NCBI GenBank assembly: GCA_015179025.1
Contig: WHUX01000005.1
Span: forward strand, 434,001-498,000
Length of the DNA stretch: 64,000 nucleotides
Source: Terfezia claveryi
Taxonomy: Eukaryota; Ascomycota; Pezizomycetes; Pezizales; Pezizaceae
Reading direction: 5' to 3'
Shown piece by piece: positions 49,398-63,775 of this stretch. Both the position numbers and the translations under genes were made by a program. The notes under the pieces were generated by a model. It searched no databases. It was not told the origin of the DNA and worked only from the letters and a program-made list of their open reading frames with translations. Each line of letters opens with the position of its first letter. The stretch's first letter is position 1.

Positions 49398-51484
49398 AAT
49401 ATTATAGAACGTATATATCCGCCCAGGTCAGAAGTTGGGGTTTGAAGGATAGAAGTGCTTGTATATTTTTCTCGGAAAAATGATGGATGCTTAAATTGAG
49501 CTGATCTGGCGGGCTTAGCTGGGTTGATTTTCGACGCTTTTTCGTCCTGGATTGTCGAGTTCATGGTTGCTATATCGGCTGTTCTTATTATTGGGTACTG
49601 TTAGGTGCTATTGGGGATATCCCTTCCTTTTTTCCAGCTTCTGTTTGTTTCGCGCATGCAGCTCAGATTTTCTTAGGATTCTTGTCCATTTTGATCTCTA
49701 TCTGTTGATATTTCCGCGTCATTCGTCCGGTGAGGGTGTTATAAGATAAATTTGGGGGTTTAGTTACATTGATTTTGTCGTTTCGTGGGTTTGCTGTTAT
49801 CTGATTTTCTGGGGGGGAGGGTTGTTGTTGGGAAAGAGCTGGCGCTTGGGACAAGTTGTTCGAGGGCGAGGTTTCTTGCTTTACTTTAACCACCCTGGTC
49901 GACGCATCAACATACACGGCTTATACCAGTAATTTGGAAATACGACTTAGTTACTGGTGCCGGGAGACGTCTGATTTGTTTTATCTTATCTGGCTTTCTT
50001 AACATATGTGTTGGACAGGGTTACCTTTCTGCACGTGTCTGGTTTGGGTGAAAGCTTGCTGACATCAGTTCAGTATTTTCTAATATTTATATCTCCTGCG
50101 ATAAAAAGAGTAGGATGGAGTGAGCAACAGCATTAACATACAGGGTGATAAATTGTCGACACAATAATGGTTCATATTGGCAAAATCTGCTTCAGTGTCT
50201 CTACGTCCCAAACATCGGCGAATATATAGAGAATAATAGAAACCCGCCAAAATGTTCCGATTTTCATTCAATTCATTGAAAAAAAAGAACTTTATGGGTG
50301 TTGCACTGGCAGTGGGGGGACGCAGTATCCAACCAAGACGTAATATGAAGACTAGGGGCTGCGGGCATCACATGAAGGAGAGACAAGTATCTGGCTTCTG
50401 GTAGAAAATTGTATTGGTTCCTAATGAAACTTTCATTTGAGCGTTGATCTCATAATGAGAAGGTCATTAGTGTGAATATACACAAACAGGTAGGACATAT
50501 TACTTCTACAGGACCTATATATAGTGACTTTGTATATTTGTAGATATTAGTATCATGGCTTTCTCTGTGGCGGTTGGGAAATTCGAGTATGGAAATTTTG
50601 TAATTGCACATGCTGAAATTCTTGATCGAGTCGACGTCCCAAGCCTGTCACCGAGCACGAAAAGACCCAAACAGGTACCGGTATGTTCTTGGGATCAAAA
50701 TACCTAACACGAGTAGGCACGTACGCCGTCGCTATAACTGTAGACTGGGTACCTACATGTCTCGTATGTGTCGTATAAATTATCATTGTTGTATGAGATC
50801 AAGGGAAGCCTGATCTTGAATACGAGACAAGTTCAAGTTTGATAACTCAATGGGACACCGTGTGTATCAAGTTTCACTCCTACTCGTTGCCAGCAGCGGA
50901 GTAGACTTCCCATATCGAAACTGCAATTGCATCGGTATCGAATCACACCCCTGCACTTTGTTTAATGACCTATGCAACATGTAGACATCGATCATAGAAT
51001 CATTTGGTTACATGTGGCATCCTGTAGGGCAGTTAGCAGCTGAAGATTGTGTGCCTCACGCCTACGGAACTCCGATGCCGGTTTAGGTCGGAGGATTGGC
51101 AAGGACTAGTAGGAGGGTTACGTACGATAGCGGACTTGAAGATGTCGGGTTTCGTAAGAAAGTCATTCATTGACATTAATCAATATTATTGTTGCATTTT
51201 CGTCGGTCGGAGAACACTTCACAGCGACAAACAGAACGAAACAGAGCTTCTACAACTCGATATAAACGCATCGGGAGTCGCCTTTCCAATTTTCAGGTGA
51301 AGAGCTCGAAAGATTTTAATTCCGGTCCACAGGATTGAGCTGCGGTGAGTGTTCTTGGCAGTTGGGAGGGTATAGATGGGGCTGTGGAGTAATTCGTCGG
51401 GAGCGGTGGCCACAATGGGGGGTCTAAATCATAAAATGAGTACTGACATGAATCCTTGGTTTTCGGAATTTAGAGTCGGAAAAT
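49398..51484. other. Intergenic between the C2H2 factor and het-c
   Basis: About 2.1 kb without a supported gene. It should hold the 3' end of the upstream transcript and the het-c promoter. Confidence 0.5.
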
Positions 51485-54124
51485 ATGGGTCTTACATCTA
51501 CCATGGGGTCTATGGTGTCGTTGGGGCTGTTGACGGTTTTGTGTTGGTTTGCGGTACCTGTGCAAGGTAAGTGATCCTTTTAGTGCATTACCAGAGGTAT
51601 TACCCATATCCAGAGTCTTTATTCTAAGATATCGTTTATACTGACGTTCATAACCCTTTAGCATTTGGCGCTGGAAACATTGCCTCCATCTCCGTCGCCG
51701 AGGGTACGCAATGGCGTCATGGAGACATTGAAGATGTCCTCCTCACACTCACCATGGCAGCCTCATGCCACAGCAAAAAATTTGACGCTCTCCATGTTAA
51801 ACGTGTCTATTTTGGAAACTGGCTTCGTGACTACTCTCAAGCTATCGACGTTGGGTCTTTAAAATATGTGGACAAACATACAATTCGCATGCTTCTATGG
51901 GTTCTTTCATTCATGACATTTGGCTATGCTACGGGTGAGTTTGAAGTCACGGAAGAGAGGCTTGGGTGTTACCGCCCGGAGGAGCATATTGATAATCCGA
52001 AGGGATACCCCTCGGATGCACAGGCTTATGATGAGAGCTTGAGAGGGCCGGTAAATGAGAGGTTGGAGTTGGCAATTGATCCTGAGACTGGGATGAAAAA
52101 TTATATTGCGAATGAAAGGGTGGGAATAATGACAAGTGCGAATTTGATTAGGAGGATGATTGGGAGGTCGATTGAGTTGGGGAGAAGCTATGCGAGGACG
52201 GGAATTAAGAAGGAGAAATATGAGGCGTTGAGGTTACTCGGGACAGGGCTGCATTGTTTGGAGGGTACGTTATGAAGCACGGGGTAGCTGAGCTGAAAAT
52301 GGGAATCGAGGGCTGACTTGGGTCTAGATTTCGCGGCGCACTCAAATTATATCGAGCTTGTATTGAGAGAGCTCGGTGAGGTGGCTATCTTCCCACATTG
52401 CGGTACTGCTACCCAGCAGTGGATTCAGGGTAAACCAATTTTCCCATTGACTACGGGAACTTTCGGAGGTGTAGACTTGCTACACTCCGTCCTTGGTGAG
52501 GCCTCAGATAAGATCGCCCAGTCCGAAATTCAACAACTCGAAAACAGTATCATAGCCTCAGAACAAGCTGCAGAGCAAGACGGTGGTGAAGGATCTGTAT
52601 TACAGGGACTTCTCAACATGTTTCCAGCTGGCCTATTCAGTGGCGGTGGCGGTGACAATGATCCAGATGTGGGCAGAGAAACCACTAATACAGCTGACCT
52701 TGGTGGTCACGCCCTCAACTTGGAAGCCAGGGCAAAAAAGAAGAAACAGACAGGTGACGACGGTACAGGAGCTGATCTTGCAACTTCTCTGTATGCTATT
52801 ATGGAGTTCCATGATACCATCACAAGGGCTATCAATCGTACAATTGAGTCGATCCCTGGCCTGGCGGCGCTGGTTGAGAGGCTTTCTGAGTCTGTCAGCA
52901 TCTTTGTCTTCTCTCTGCTTGCGCCATACCTCATGCCCATAATTAAGCAGGCGAAGGGTGAGTTGAACGTCGCCAGTAGCGAAGTTATTACCGAGGCGAA
53001 GCAGGAGCAGCATCATATCTTTTATGACCCTCACTCGAGTAATCCTACTCACTCTATGCTCAGCAAGGACCACTTTACCAACCGACTGAACGAGCCGGCT
53101 GGAATGGTTGCGCAGGAGATTCTCCGGTTCTGCGTCCCACTTATTATGCAAGCGTGGGATGACGAGAGTATTGATATTGAAAGCTTGCTGAATAATATCA
53201 TTGCTATCTTACATCATCCTGCACTGAGGACGCATCCCTATGGACCTCATCCTGCTAGAGAGGCGATGTTTGAAGTTGTTAGGCGTTGGTGGCAGGATGG
53301 GAAGAGTGAGGAGGAGAGGAAAATGTTGAGGCACGCGCTGTCAGCTCCGGGAATCCAAGCGGGACTGAATCATAAGGAAGGTCACGATACGGGTTCTGGA
53401 TGCGCAGGGCATGCGCCGATTACGAAGTTGGCTACTACACATAAAAATCGGAGTGTCGGGCCTGAGGGGATTTTGGAGAGGAGCCTTAGTGGAGGCGCTG
53501 GAGGGCTGCTAGGCACGTTTGGCGGTGTAGCTGCAGCGGGCGCCTTAGAGGGATTTTTCGGTGGAAAAAAGAAGGACAAGCAACCTATGGCGGCTGATTA
53601 TCGCTACCATGAGGCGATTCCTGGTGGATATGTTGCAGGAGGAGAAGCTAGTACTTACTATGGTGGTGAAGGCGGTGAATATCAAACTCAGTCTCAAGGA
53701 CATCATTACCAAGAGCCTCGCCAGGAGCATCATGGAGGAGAAATGCGTTATGGTGGTGAGGGCTACGTTAAAGAGTCACATAAGGAGAAGAAAAAGGATA
53801 CGAAGGAGAAGAAAAAGGATAAGAAGGAGAAGAAAAAGGATAAGAAGGAGAAGAAAAAGGATAAGAAGCATAAGACAAAGGATAAGAAGGATAAGAAGGA
53901 TAAGAAGAAGAAGTTGGATAAGCAGGCACCTGCGGCTGGGCTCGGGCTGGGTGCGCTTGGGGTTGGTGCGGGGGCGTATGCCTTGGAGTATAAAGCGGAT
54001 CAAACAGCGGAGGGATTTGCAAGTGGGGGGGGGAATAATGTGGAGAGTGAGGACGATGAGGGGAAAGGGTACTATGTGACGAAAGAGGAAGGGGAGGAGG
54101 AGGAAGAGGAGGAGGAGGAGGAAC

Positions 54125-54161
<37 letters not shown>

Positions 54162-54222
54162 AGAGGAAGGAGAGGAAGGAGAGGAAGGAGAGGAAGGAGA
54201 GGAAAGTGAGGATAGTGATTAG
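51485..54222 (+). CDS. het-c: HET-C heterokaryon incompatibility family protein
   Basis: Exons 51485-51566, 51662-52264 and 52328-54222 give 859 residues. The first exon encodes a signal peptide (MGLTSTMGSMVSLGLLTVLC, cleavage likely near VQA). The conserved HET-C core runs through FGAGNIASISVAEG, WRHGDIED, VKRVYFGNWLRDYSQAIDVG, GYATGEFEVT, RLGCYRPEEHIDNPKGY, GLHCLEDFAAHSNY (completed by the second splice) and TGTFGGVDLLHSVLGE. It matches the Neurospora/Podospora HET-C family, in which allelic differences trigger vegetative incompatibility. The C-terminus differs from the Gly-rich end of Neurospora HET-C: a Lys-rich repeat (KEKKKDK units, about residues 710-755) and a tail of almost pure Glu (about 815-855). 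A Gly/Ala-rich hydrophobic stretch lies between them. Confidence 0.93.
53770..53915 (+). repeat. Lys-coding tandem repeat in het-c
   Basis: Imperfect 21- and 12-base units of the type aaggagaagaaaaaggataag encode repeated KEKKKDK and KDKK. All copies keep the reading frame. The repeat is followed, after about 170 bases, by a GAG/GAA run (about 54085-54215) coding for Glu with a few Gly. Confidence 0.9.
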
Positions 54223-54684
54223 GTGAGTAACGTACCCGGCTGGGAGGGTAAAAAGGTAAAAATAACAAAATCCGAGGATTAATAGATTTGCTTCATAGAT
54301 ACTATAGCCATCTGGCGCTAGCTAAGCCGAAATATTTTATTCACTTCTATCTCTCATTAGATGCAACGACCGTCATAGCGGACTTGTATATGGGCTGATG
54401 GGGGTTCCTAACGTCACTCTGAATTGAAATAACTGTATCCCATCAATTCGTTTTCCAACACTGTGGACTGCAATGACTTGCAGTCAGAGCAATCCTGATG
54501 TGGTGACAAAAGCAACGAATTGACAGCAAGTAAACCATTCCAAAGCGATCACAATGTCATAACCACCTGTCCTCTCTAGAACAGCCTGCAAGATAAGGCA
54601 AAGCGGCTGCACTATACTCCAGAGTTAGAAGTGCAGCTCATGTATTTTATGTACGGATAACCAGGGACTGCATATTGAACACCG

Positions 54685-55074
54685 TGCAGAGGTTTATTTC
54701 TGGTAATATAATACTGTGGTCTTAGCTATACGGTTCTATAACGCAATAGATTTATGGATTCAGAGATTCTTTCGATATATCAATCAGAGCAGGAAATAAG
54801 ACAAAGCGTGTGCAATACGGAGTATAGACCTGAAGGTGCAACACATGCGTTTATGTACGGACAACCGGGAACGATATATCGAAGAACCTCTCGACCCATG
54901 AATCTATTGCTTATTAGAATCCATTACCGGAGGTAGTGCTACGCTAGATAGTATTTTCCCAACTTCTAAGGCAGCTTTCCATTCACCATATATTGTAGTA
55001 ACCTTCTATATAGATCCGCCCCGTCATATTGTTAAGAGCACAGTAATATATCTACTGCCAGAAATAAGTTCTGC
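54685..55074. repeat. Possible decayed inverted-repeat element
   Basis: About 33 bases at 54685-54718 (gcagaggtttatttctgg...) resemble the reverse complement of 55039-55074, with several mismatches. The 390-bp unit has no coding capacity. It may be an old MITE; no target duplication was found. Confidence 0.4.
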
Positions 55075-57745
55075 AGGTTGGTCGGTATAGCATTCCTGGT
55101 TATCTGTTACCTAAGCACATGAGTTGCAGCTTTAACTTTGAAGCATGGTGTAGACGATTTGCCTTAGTATCTACCGATAGTGCAGGCTGTTTTTGGGAGG
55201 ACGGGTGACTGTGACATTGTAAGCGTTCTGCCGTGAAGTCTTTGCTTGATGAAGTCTTTTAAGTATGATGAAATTAGCTAGTGGGGTAATGTTCCCAACC
55301 ATGCGGTCATTGTAGTCTGGGAGTCTGAATGGTTGGAGCCATTGAGGGTAACTTGTATTTGGGTAAGGTTAGTAAATATATTATAACGTGTATGGCCTGC
55401 CAGTCTAGTCTCGGGATCGTAGTAGGTCAGTTTTTTTGTGGGGGTTTGGAGGAGGCAACCAGCTCCTTGCAGGAAATAGGTAGGTAGCCTGGTTGGGATA
55501 AAGGTAAGAGGCGTATACAAGTGGCTTAGTAGCTTGAATGGGGGTAGGAGGGACCTTTTGGTCACCGCCGAATTGAAGATTCTGGCTAGGGCTAGGGCAT
55601 AGGGCCCTTCCCAAGTTTTACAACGAAAGATCAGATCTTATCAGTCTAATCAGATTGTATAAACTGCCATTTGGAGTCGGGTGCCAAGATTAAGAGTTTT
55701 GTTTTGGGGGGGGGGCTGGTTGGCACGGGGGGGTTTGAGGGAAAGTAGTTAGTCGTCTATCGAGCAAATCTGATTAGAGATACACCTAGAAGGGCAAAAA
55801 GGTATATATCAGATCTTGAAACTCATCATCGGCAGTAATTTGCCAAGACATCGGGGGGGGAGGGGGGACAGGAGGTTCTGAAGGCAACAAGGAAGACCCG
55901 TTTGGATCGCTTCTCACGACGCTCGGATTCAGGGTAAGAAAAACCTATCTCCTTTAAAACATCAGACGCGCTCAGAACTCGCAAATTACTTTTTATCCTC
56001 ACGCAGAGAATTTTCAATTCTCTACCTTCCTAAGCGTAAGCTTAATTTCTGCCTCTCTAGGAATATATTTATGTACAAACTTTACTAGTATCCGACTGTA
56101 TTGCATCACTCAAAGGTCTATAGGCAGTATAATTCTAGGTCATGAGTGTTAATACGAAGCGAATTTTTACCAAAACCACTAGTCTCTGAGGAGGTTCTAA
56201 AAATGAGTGATTGCCCCATAGACCTTATCTTTCCCAAATAATTAACCATCAGATTTGAAACGAGATTGGGTTCACTAATACGTTGTTGAGAGAGTATGGA
56301 GGGTGGGTATATGGCGTTGTCATACAAATTTGTATGGGGGAGCTACTCTGAGAATTTTCGGAATTTCTCACGTCTACCAAATAAGGTAGGAATGCAAGTA
56401 AATCACATAAACCTCACGAACCTGATAAGTATTTATATTTAGAGACCATAAGTCCGTTAATTCGTGGTGTTTGTGTAGCGTGCATTGCGTTTGGTTAGGC
56501 ACATGCTATATAGACGCGTAGTGGAACATGGGTGTGGTGGATGCAGTGACAACTGTGGGGTGAGGAGCGCGGAAGGGGTTAAATGGGGTTTGACAAAGGA
56601 GATTGGGAACCGGGATGGCCTTGCTGCCTAAGAGCCCGAAGGCAGTCGTCTCGGATTTCCGCAGACTTCTGCCCTGGGTATTATAGGAGATAAGAGAATG
56701 TTTGTATAAGGTTTTCATGTACTGTGATGCAAGCCTTCACAAGAGCTGTTACCCTGAGGTAGCAGAATAGTGGCGTACAGGTTCTCGTTACAAAACTTTT
56801 TTTCCTTTTTTTTTTTTTTTCCCTCCCCATAAAAGGATCCTTCACCCACCCCAGCCCTGTTCTGCCTTCACGCTTCAGTAGTAATGAGAAAGGTGCGTAG
56901 GATTCCGACAAGAGACGTGTACGATATCGTATTCGTAAATCTAACCGAACAAGCAAACCCCAATCTGCACTGAGATTGTCTCTTCGTAGTCTAAAGATCA
57001 CTTACGCGATAGTCTGATCTAATAATTGCCTCCTGTGGTTAAAATGCCCCGAGACACTCGGAAGTCACCGTATATCGCTTATTATTAACCAGAATACAAC
57101 ATTTAGCGAGCGTCGTGGAACTTAACCCACCGCCGGATTTAGAAACTCATACCAGTAGCTGACCCCAACGTTCAGTTCCAGTGCCATGTATTGCATATAT
57201 TGGGAACTGCTTTGTCTCAGTTCGGTTCGGGGACCCTGGAACACGAAATGTCTTGCGCTACCGATACGAGGGGGCCCTGAAGTACTCCGTTAGATACTTT
57301 GCAACGTTTGTAAATGGGATCGACAATCAGAGATCCGAACAAGGAAAAGTGATTGGGCAGATAGTTTTACTTTGGGGGTTGACCGGTGCTGGTGACATCA
57401 TTGTCTTGATATTTAGGTTATATCTGAGACAGCCATACGAGGAGCCGTTGAGAGCCGTTGGCGGATTTTCTATGCATGTCCCATGATTGATCGACCTGGC
57501 GAACCACAATCTGGAATGTAATATGCATCGGCTAATTAGTTTTATTCATTCACCGTATGGATCCATGTATTGTCTTGGAGTCACAGTAGTATATTGGGCA
57601 TATGTAGGTTTTACATTCCAGTTTATTTTGTGGTCGGTGAGGGCCCACTTTGGCCCGTCTTACTGTGACGCAGAAACAAGCATCTCGCGGGTTCCTACAC
57701 ACCAATTCCCAGATAAACTTCCAAGCTGATTCCCGACCGACCGTG

Positions 57746-57778
57746 AAGCATAAGCATGAGCATAAGCATGAGCATGAA
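57746..57778 (+). repeat. GCATAAGCATGA short tandem repeat
   Basis: Two to three copies of a 12-base unit agcataagcatg, itself built of 6-base halves. Confidence 0.8.
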
Positions 57779-58288
57779 TACATCATGCCTGGGATATAAA
57801 AACAGTTGCACCTCGGTAGGTGAGAGAATGCCTCGACTGACCTGCCTCGGCATGATATAATTGCTATATTCCATCATGGCCGATTTCTAACCAGTCTCTT
57901 GCTCTAAACCTGCTTGAGCGCATCCGTATCCCTGTCTGGGACTCCATCCCTTTTCGTATACATACTACTCTACCCTACCTATCCACACGTCCTTTTTTGC
58001 GTCTACACCCATCTGGCCGTAAATCTCGAGACGTTAATGCCATTGACTTCCATCGAGCTCCCTCGACGGTCTCCCAGTGCTTTCGCTCTCTGCCCACCCT
58101 AGAATTCCAGCATCGCAGCCTGCGGTGTTTGTTCTATAGCTAGCTGTTGCGAATTATATATACCACTGGGCAAAGACGTATCCACACCCGTCAACTACAA
58201 CACACTCGTTAGAATTTTTGCTAGCCTTAGGAGGGCCGTTTTCCACGTGAGCAGAGTATATCCGAAGTTTTACACAAGAATTGGGAGG

Positions 58289-60218
58289 ATGCTGAGGTTG
58301 GTACCTTCGTTTCCACCCTATGAGGGTCCGCACCAGGTCGGGACCGTGGAGGTTGAAATTCCAGTGTCTGCGTTGATGGACGGCTTAAGAGAGGATGAAG
58401 GGATTCGGGTAAAGTTTGAGCAAAAGGAGAGGACGATTCATACGATTCTGTTTAGGATATACTATCCTGCGACGGGAGCCCATCCACATGAGAATGTGGA
58501 AGGGAAACTCCATGGGAAGGGATGGGGCAACTATTTGCATGGGTTGATTAGGTGTGGGAAGAAGAAGCCAGTTTATTGGGTGCCAGAGCCGTACCAGGAA
58601 GAGTTTTTGAAAGCGTATTTGAGGTTTGGAGGGCTGTCGAAGGAGTGGTTAGTGAATTGGATTGGGTATGTGTTTACCACTGAGAGCCTCTGCGATTTGG
58701 CACAGTTCATTAACGCAATGTTGGAGTAGCGGACGTGCGAGTCTTTTACCTCATTTCCTCAATAACATTACCATCCCAGCCATAGCAAACTCGCCTCTCG
58801 AGAAACAACCGTCTACAACCTCCCGCTTTCCAACTATGATCTTTTCTCATGGACTCGGAGGTAGCAGACTCGCATACTCCCATATTTGCTCAAACTTGGC
58901 AAGTTACGGAGTTGTCGTGTTTGCCCCAGAGCACCGGGATGGGTCTGGGCCAGTCTCGATTATCCGTAAGAAGAAAGCCAATGGGGAGAAGGAGTTTACT
59001 ACGGAATCAGTACCCTACGTCAATATTCCCCATAAGCTCACTGAAGAGATGTCTGAGGGACGGGATTACCAGCTCTCAACCAGGCTCACGGAATTGAGCT
59101 TGCTGTACAAGGCAGTACAATCTATTAACGCGGGGATAATTCCCAAAGGGACTATCTTCGGCCCCGAAGGCGAAGAGGTAGCTAAAGATGACAGTCAATT
59201 GAGTATGTTCATGGACAAACTCGACGTCAAGACACCTGGGCGCGTTATCTGGGCTGGTCATAGCTTTGGGGCGGCTACCATGGTGCAGTTTATCAAGAGC
59301 ATATATTATATGGGTTCTGAGGAATGGAAGACCCAAGCCCAGCTATTCACTCTAAAGGAGCATGAGGTTGTAGAGCTTAGGAGTCAGATTACGAAAAAGT
59401 CACCATTACTCCTACTTGATTTATGGAGTTTGAGTTTGCTTGGGAGCAAGAGAACATATTGGTTATGGAAGAAGCCTCTTCCACAAGTGATACCGCTGGA
59501 TAAGGACGAAAAGGATGGAGAGGACGCATGCCGACTTCTTACGATCATGTCTCAGCAATTCTACATATGGAAGGAGAATATGTGGGCTGTCAAGTGGGTT
59601 CTATCCCGAAACCCTGGTCTTCGGGACGGTGCCGTGAGGGAAATTTTCGACTATGACCCAATTACGGGGAAAAAGATCGATACACCAACCTCGTCAACCA
59701 ACACCTCTGGGAGCGTTACACCCGCTCGGGAAGGGGAAGTCACAGGGGAGAATAGTGATGGATATAGACCTCCGAAGCTGTACTATATTAAACAGTCGGC
59801 ACATCTGTCGCAGAGTGATTTCAACTTGTTGTTTCCGATTATGTTCCGCAAGGCGGTCCCAGATCCACAGAAGGTATTTGGATTGAATATCCGCGCGGCG
59901 GTGCAGTGGTTGAGGGAGGCAGGGTATAGGCAAGGGCTTGCGCCGCATGAGCAAGAGGGGGGACAAAGTGATGATGGTGAGATCTTTGGGTGTGCCGAGG
60001 TGGAGGAGGGGGTGGAGGGGTTGGGTGTGGAGGTGAAAGGGGAGAAGGGGGAGAAAATGGTATTGGAAGGCTGGGTGAGATTGGGTCTGCATGAGGAGAA
60101 GATTAAGAAGAAGGCCGTGAAGGAGGCGGTAAGGGAGGGTATGGGTGCTGGAGGTGAGGCGGATTTGGAGGCAGAGAGCGATCTGGAGGAGGGCAGAGAG
60201 AGGAGAAACAAGATTTGA
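58289..60218 (+). CDS. Platelet-activating factor acetylhydrolase-like lipase
   Basis: Exons 58289-58665 and 58730-60218 give 621 residues. The N-terminus reads MLRLVPSFPPYEGPHQVG, then VEVEIPVS and FRIYYPAT, matching fungal PAF-AH/phospholipase A2 group VII relatives. The alpha/beta-hydrolase core has FSHGLGGSRLAYS (oxyanion side), the nucleophile elbow GHSFG with Ser near 304, and a likely catalytic His in SAHLSQSDF near 484. The C-terminal 100 residues are highly charged, rich in Glu, Lys and Gly. It should hydrolyse short or oxidised acyl chains from phospholipids; the substrate is inferred. No clear signal peptide follows from this start. The same frame is open without ATG back to a stop at 58100, so an upstream exon or a non-AUG start could add an N-terminal extension. 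Confidence 0.9.
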
Positions 60219-61020
60219 ATTTGAGGAGTTGAATCGTCGCTTTGAGGCTCAGGGGTTGGTCTCAATACTTCTTGGAAGGGTGTGGTGATTTTCATGTAAG
60301 GATATGTCCGATGGGCCCATAGATTTGGGAGTGGGCAGTTGAGTCGTAGGAGCAGGGAACTGATAAAGATGTAGATGGTGTTACTATGGGTGCTGGTGTT
60401 TATATTGCTTGCATTGATTAGAGCATATCCTGTAGCGCAGGTCTACATAATGAATATCAAATTGTGATCGCGTCAATACTCAAATCGTTATCCTAATCCC
60501 ACTAAACCAACATGGGACCAAACAGCAACAACAACACATGCACAGCACACCATCCGTATGCACACTCACGCACACAGGCTCCCTACCTACTGGCTGTCTG
60601 ATTTGTGGAAGCTGGTTGGTCCCTGAGCTTTGAGATTTTCGTCGGCAGGCGTTCTTCGAGATACCTTACCCCAAACTAGACCTAAGCTCTACCTCATAGC
60701 CTTGCCTGAATTCGAAGTCTAGCTATAGTCACTTAGCTCCCTGGTCGACAGCACAAGCTCTCGGGTGGAATAGGAAAAGAGGGAGCCTTGATTGTGGGGA
60801 AGAAAGAGGGGTTGAAGGTTGAAGGTTGGATACGGATTCGAAATCAATTGCGACTTCTATTGGGTGCAAATACTGGACGTCCGAGGTTTTCGTGCGGACA
60901 GGCGGGGCTTCGAGGTCTAGAGATTTTTGAAGGCGATAAACACTTGGGATCGAAAGCTCGAGATCAGACAAGCCGTCGCATAGCAGAGCAAGTAGTTACA
61001 ACAGCCAAAACAAAATCACC
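60219..61020. other. Intergenic between PAF-acetylhydrolase and RAB4
   Basis: About 800 bases between two genes on the same strand. It holds the 3' end of the first and the promoter of the second; no other feature is seen. Confidence 0.55.
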
Positions 61021-62481
<1,461 letters not shown>

Positions 62482-63775
62482 GGAATACGTCGAGGATGGG
62501 GGTTTGGGTGGGAGGAAGAGGGCGGAGATGTATAGACTCTCTGAAAGGTTAGAATTGACGGAGTGTGCCAATGCTTCTTGTTGGGCAGGCTTGTTTGATT
62601 TTCATTTGATGGATTGGATGAATGATAAAGTGGGGGAATTAATATCAAAGTTCTCTTTTGGGGTTTTCCAATGGGTGGTACTGTTTGCATATATCTGTTT
62701 CTTATGGCTAGCTAGCTACTTGCAAAGTACCTCATTTCTGTCTGTTGTTTCTTCTCTCAGTTTGTGATGCCTTGTTTTGTTTTGTTTGACGTCTCGGTTG
62801 TGTATAGGTTCATTGATGGTTTTGTATATGTGTACTCTCTGTGGGCGGTGTATGGGCACTGTCTTTCTAATGATATCTGGCAGACGAACTGATGCATAGT
62901 TTAGTAGTAGTAATGTTAATGTATGTATGTTTTTAACTTTGTTGAAATTTTTTTTCCCCTTCTTTTGGTTCAGCTTGAGATTTCAGCCAACCTCCTTCAG
63001 ATAGTGAACTTTGACCCCACCGCTTGACCTAACTCTAAATTAGAGTAACCTCCTCCTTATTCTTAGTTATATTCCGCCGTTAAAATACCTTTGAATCTGG
63101 ATCTAAGTCTCGCTGAGGGCTGGGTTGAGTTGGGGTTGGGGTGTTCATTCGAAAGCGGGGGAGTACCTAGCAGGATGTTGGGGGGGGGGGGGGGGGAATG
63201 TTACCCTGAGAGTTGGTTTGGGGTTCGGTTCGGGTCAGCCCACGGAAGGAAGGGAAGGGAGGGGGAGGGCTGAAATTTTGTTCGTTCTAACACCTCCCCC
63301 CCACAATCCCCCAAAAGAAAAAAAGAAAAGAATTAAAAGAGACAAAACAATCAATAAAATGAAGAAATAAACAAATCCCTCGACTTCAAAGATGTAAAAA
63401 AGTTATTTTTTTTTATCGCCGCGGTAATATACTGTAACCATTAAAAAAAAAAAACCCATATACAGTATCAGATTCGGTGCGCGGGGGGGGCGGGGAGGAG
63501 GGGAACTTATCCCTCTTACTCTCTATATCTCATAGAGCAAGTTTTCTCTTCATATCAGTATGTGCCTTTCTACTGTACTGCTCAACAATGTCCATTTAGA
63601 TCTAGTTGTAGATAGCAAGTTACATTCCGTATTCTAGTATAGTACAGTAGACACAAACCTTAGATAAACAAAAGACAAACAATGTAACCCACAGAAACAA
63701 TCATCACCAAAATCGCTAATTTTATTCCCACCACCCATGGCTCACCCATTTCACTTTCACTCTCTCCAGCCCATA
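62482..63775. other. Convergent intergenic region with simple-sequence tracts
   Basis: About 1.3 kb between RAB4 and the gene entering from the right edge. It contains a G homopolymer of about 17 bases near 63180-63197, an A-rich tract near 63315-63370 and T and A runs near 63405-63455. No gene is supported. Confidence 0.55.

Larger units (their letters stand above)
54223..58288. other. 4-kb gene-poor interval with decayed repeats
   Basis: No gene is supported; the frame at 57181-57486 (+, 101 codons) resembles no known protein. It contains an imperfect inverted repeat (54685-55074), a diverged duplication (about 54590-54680 and 54794-54885), G-rich runs near 55710 and 55853, a match to the element-end motif (ctggttggcacg) near 55716, and a short GCATAAGCATGA tandem repeat at 57746-57778. 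Confidence 0.5.

Noticed and set aside
53768..54268. Pro/Leu/Ser-rich minus-strand frames opposite the het-c tail
   Set aside because: They are antisense reflections of the Lys and Glu codon repeats of het-c.
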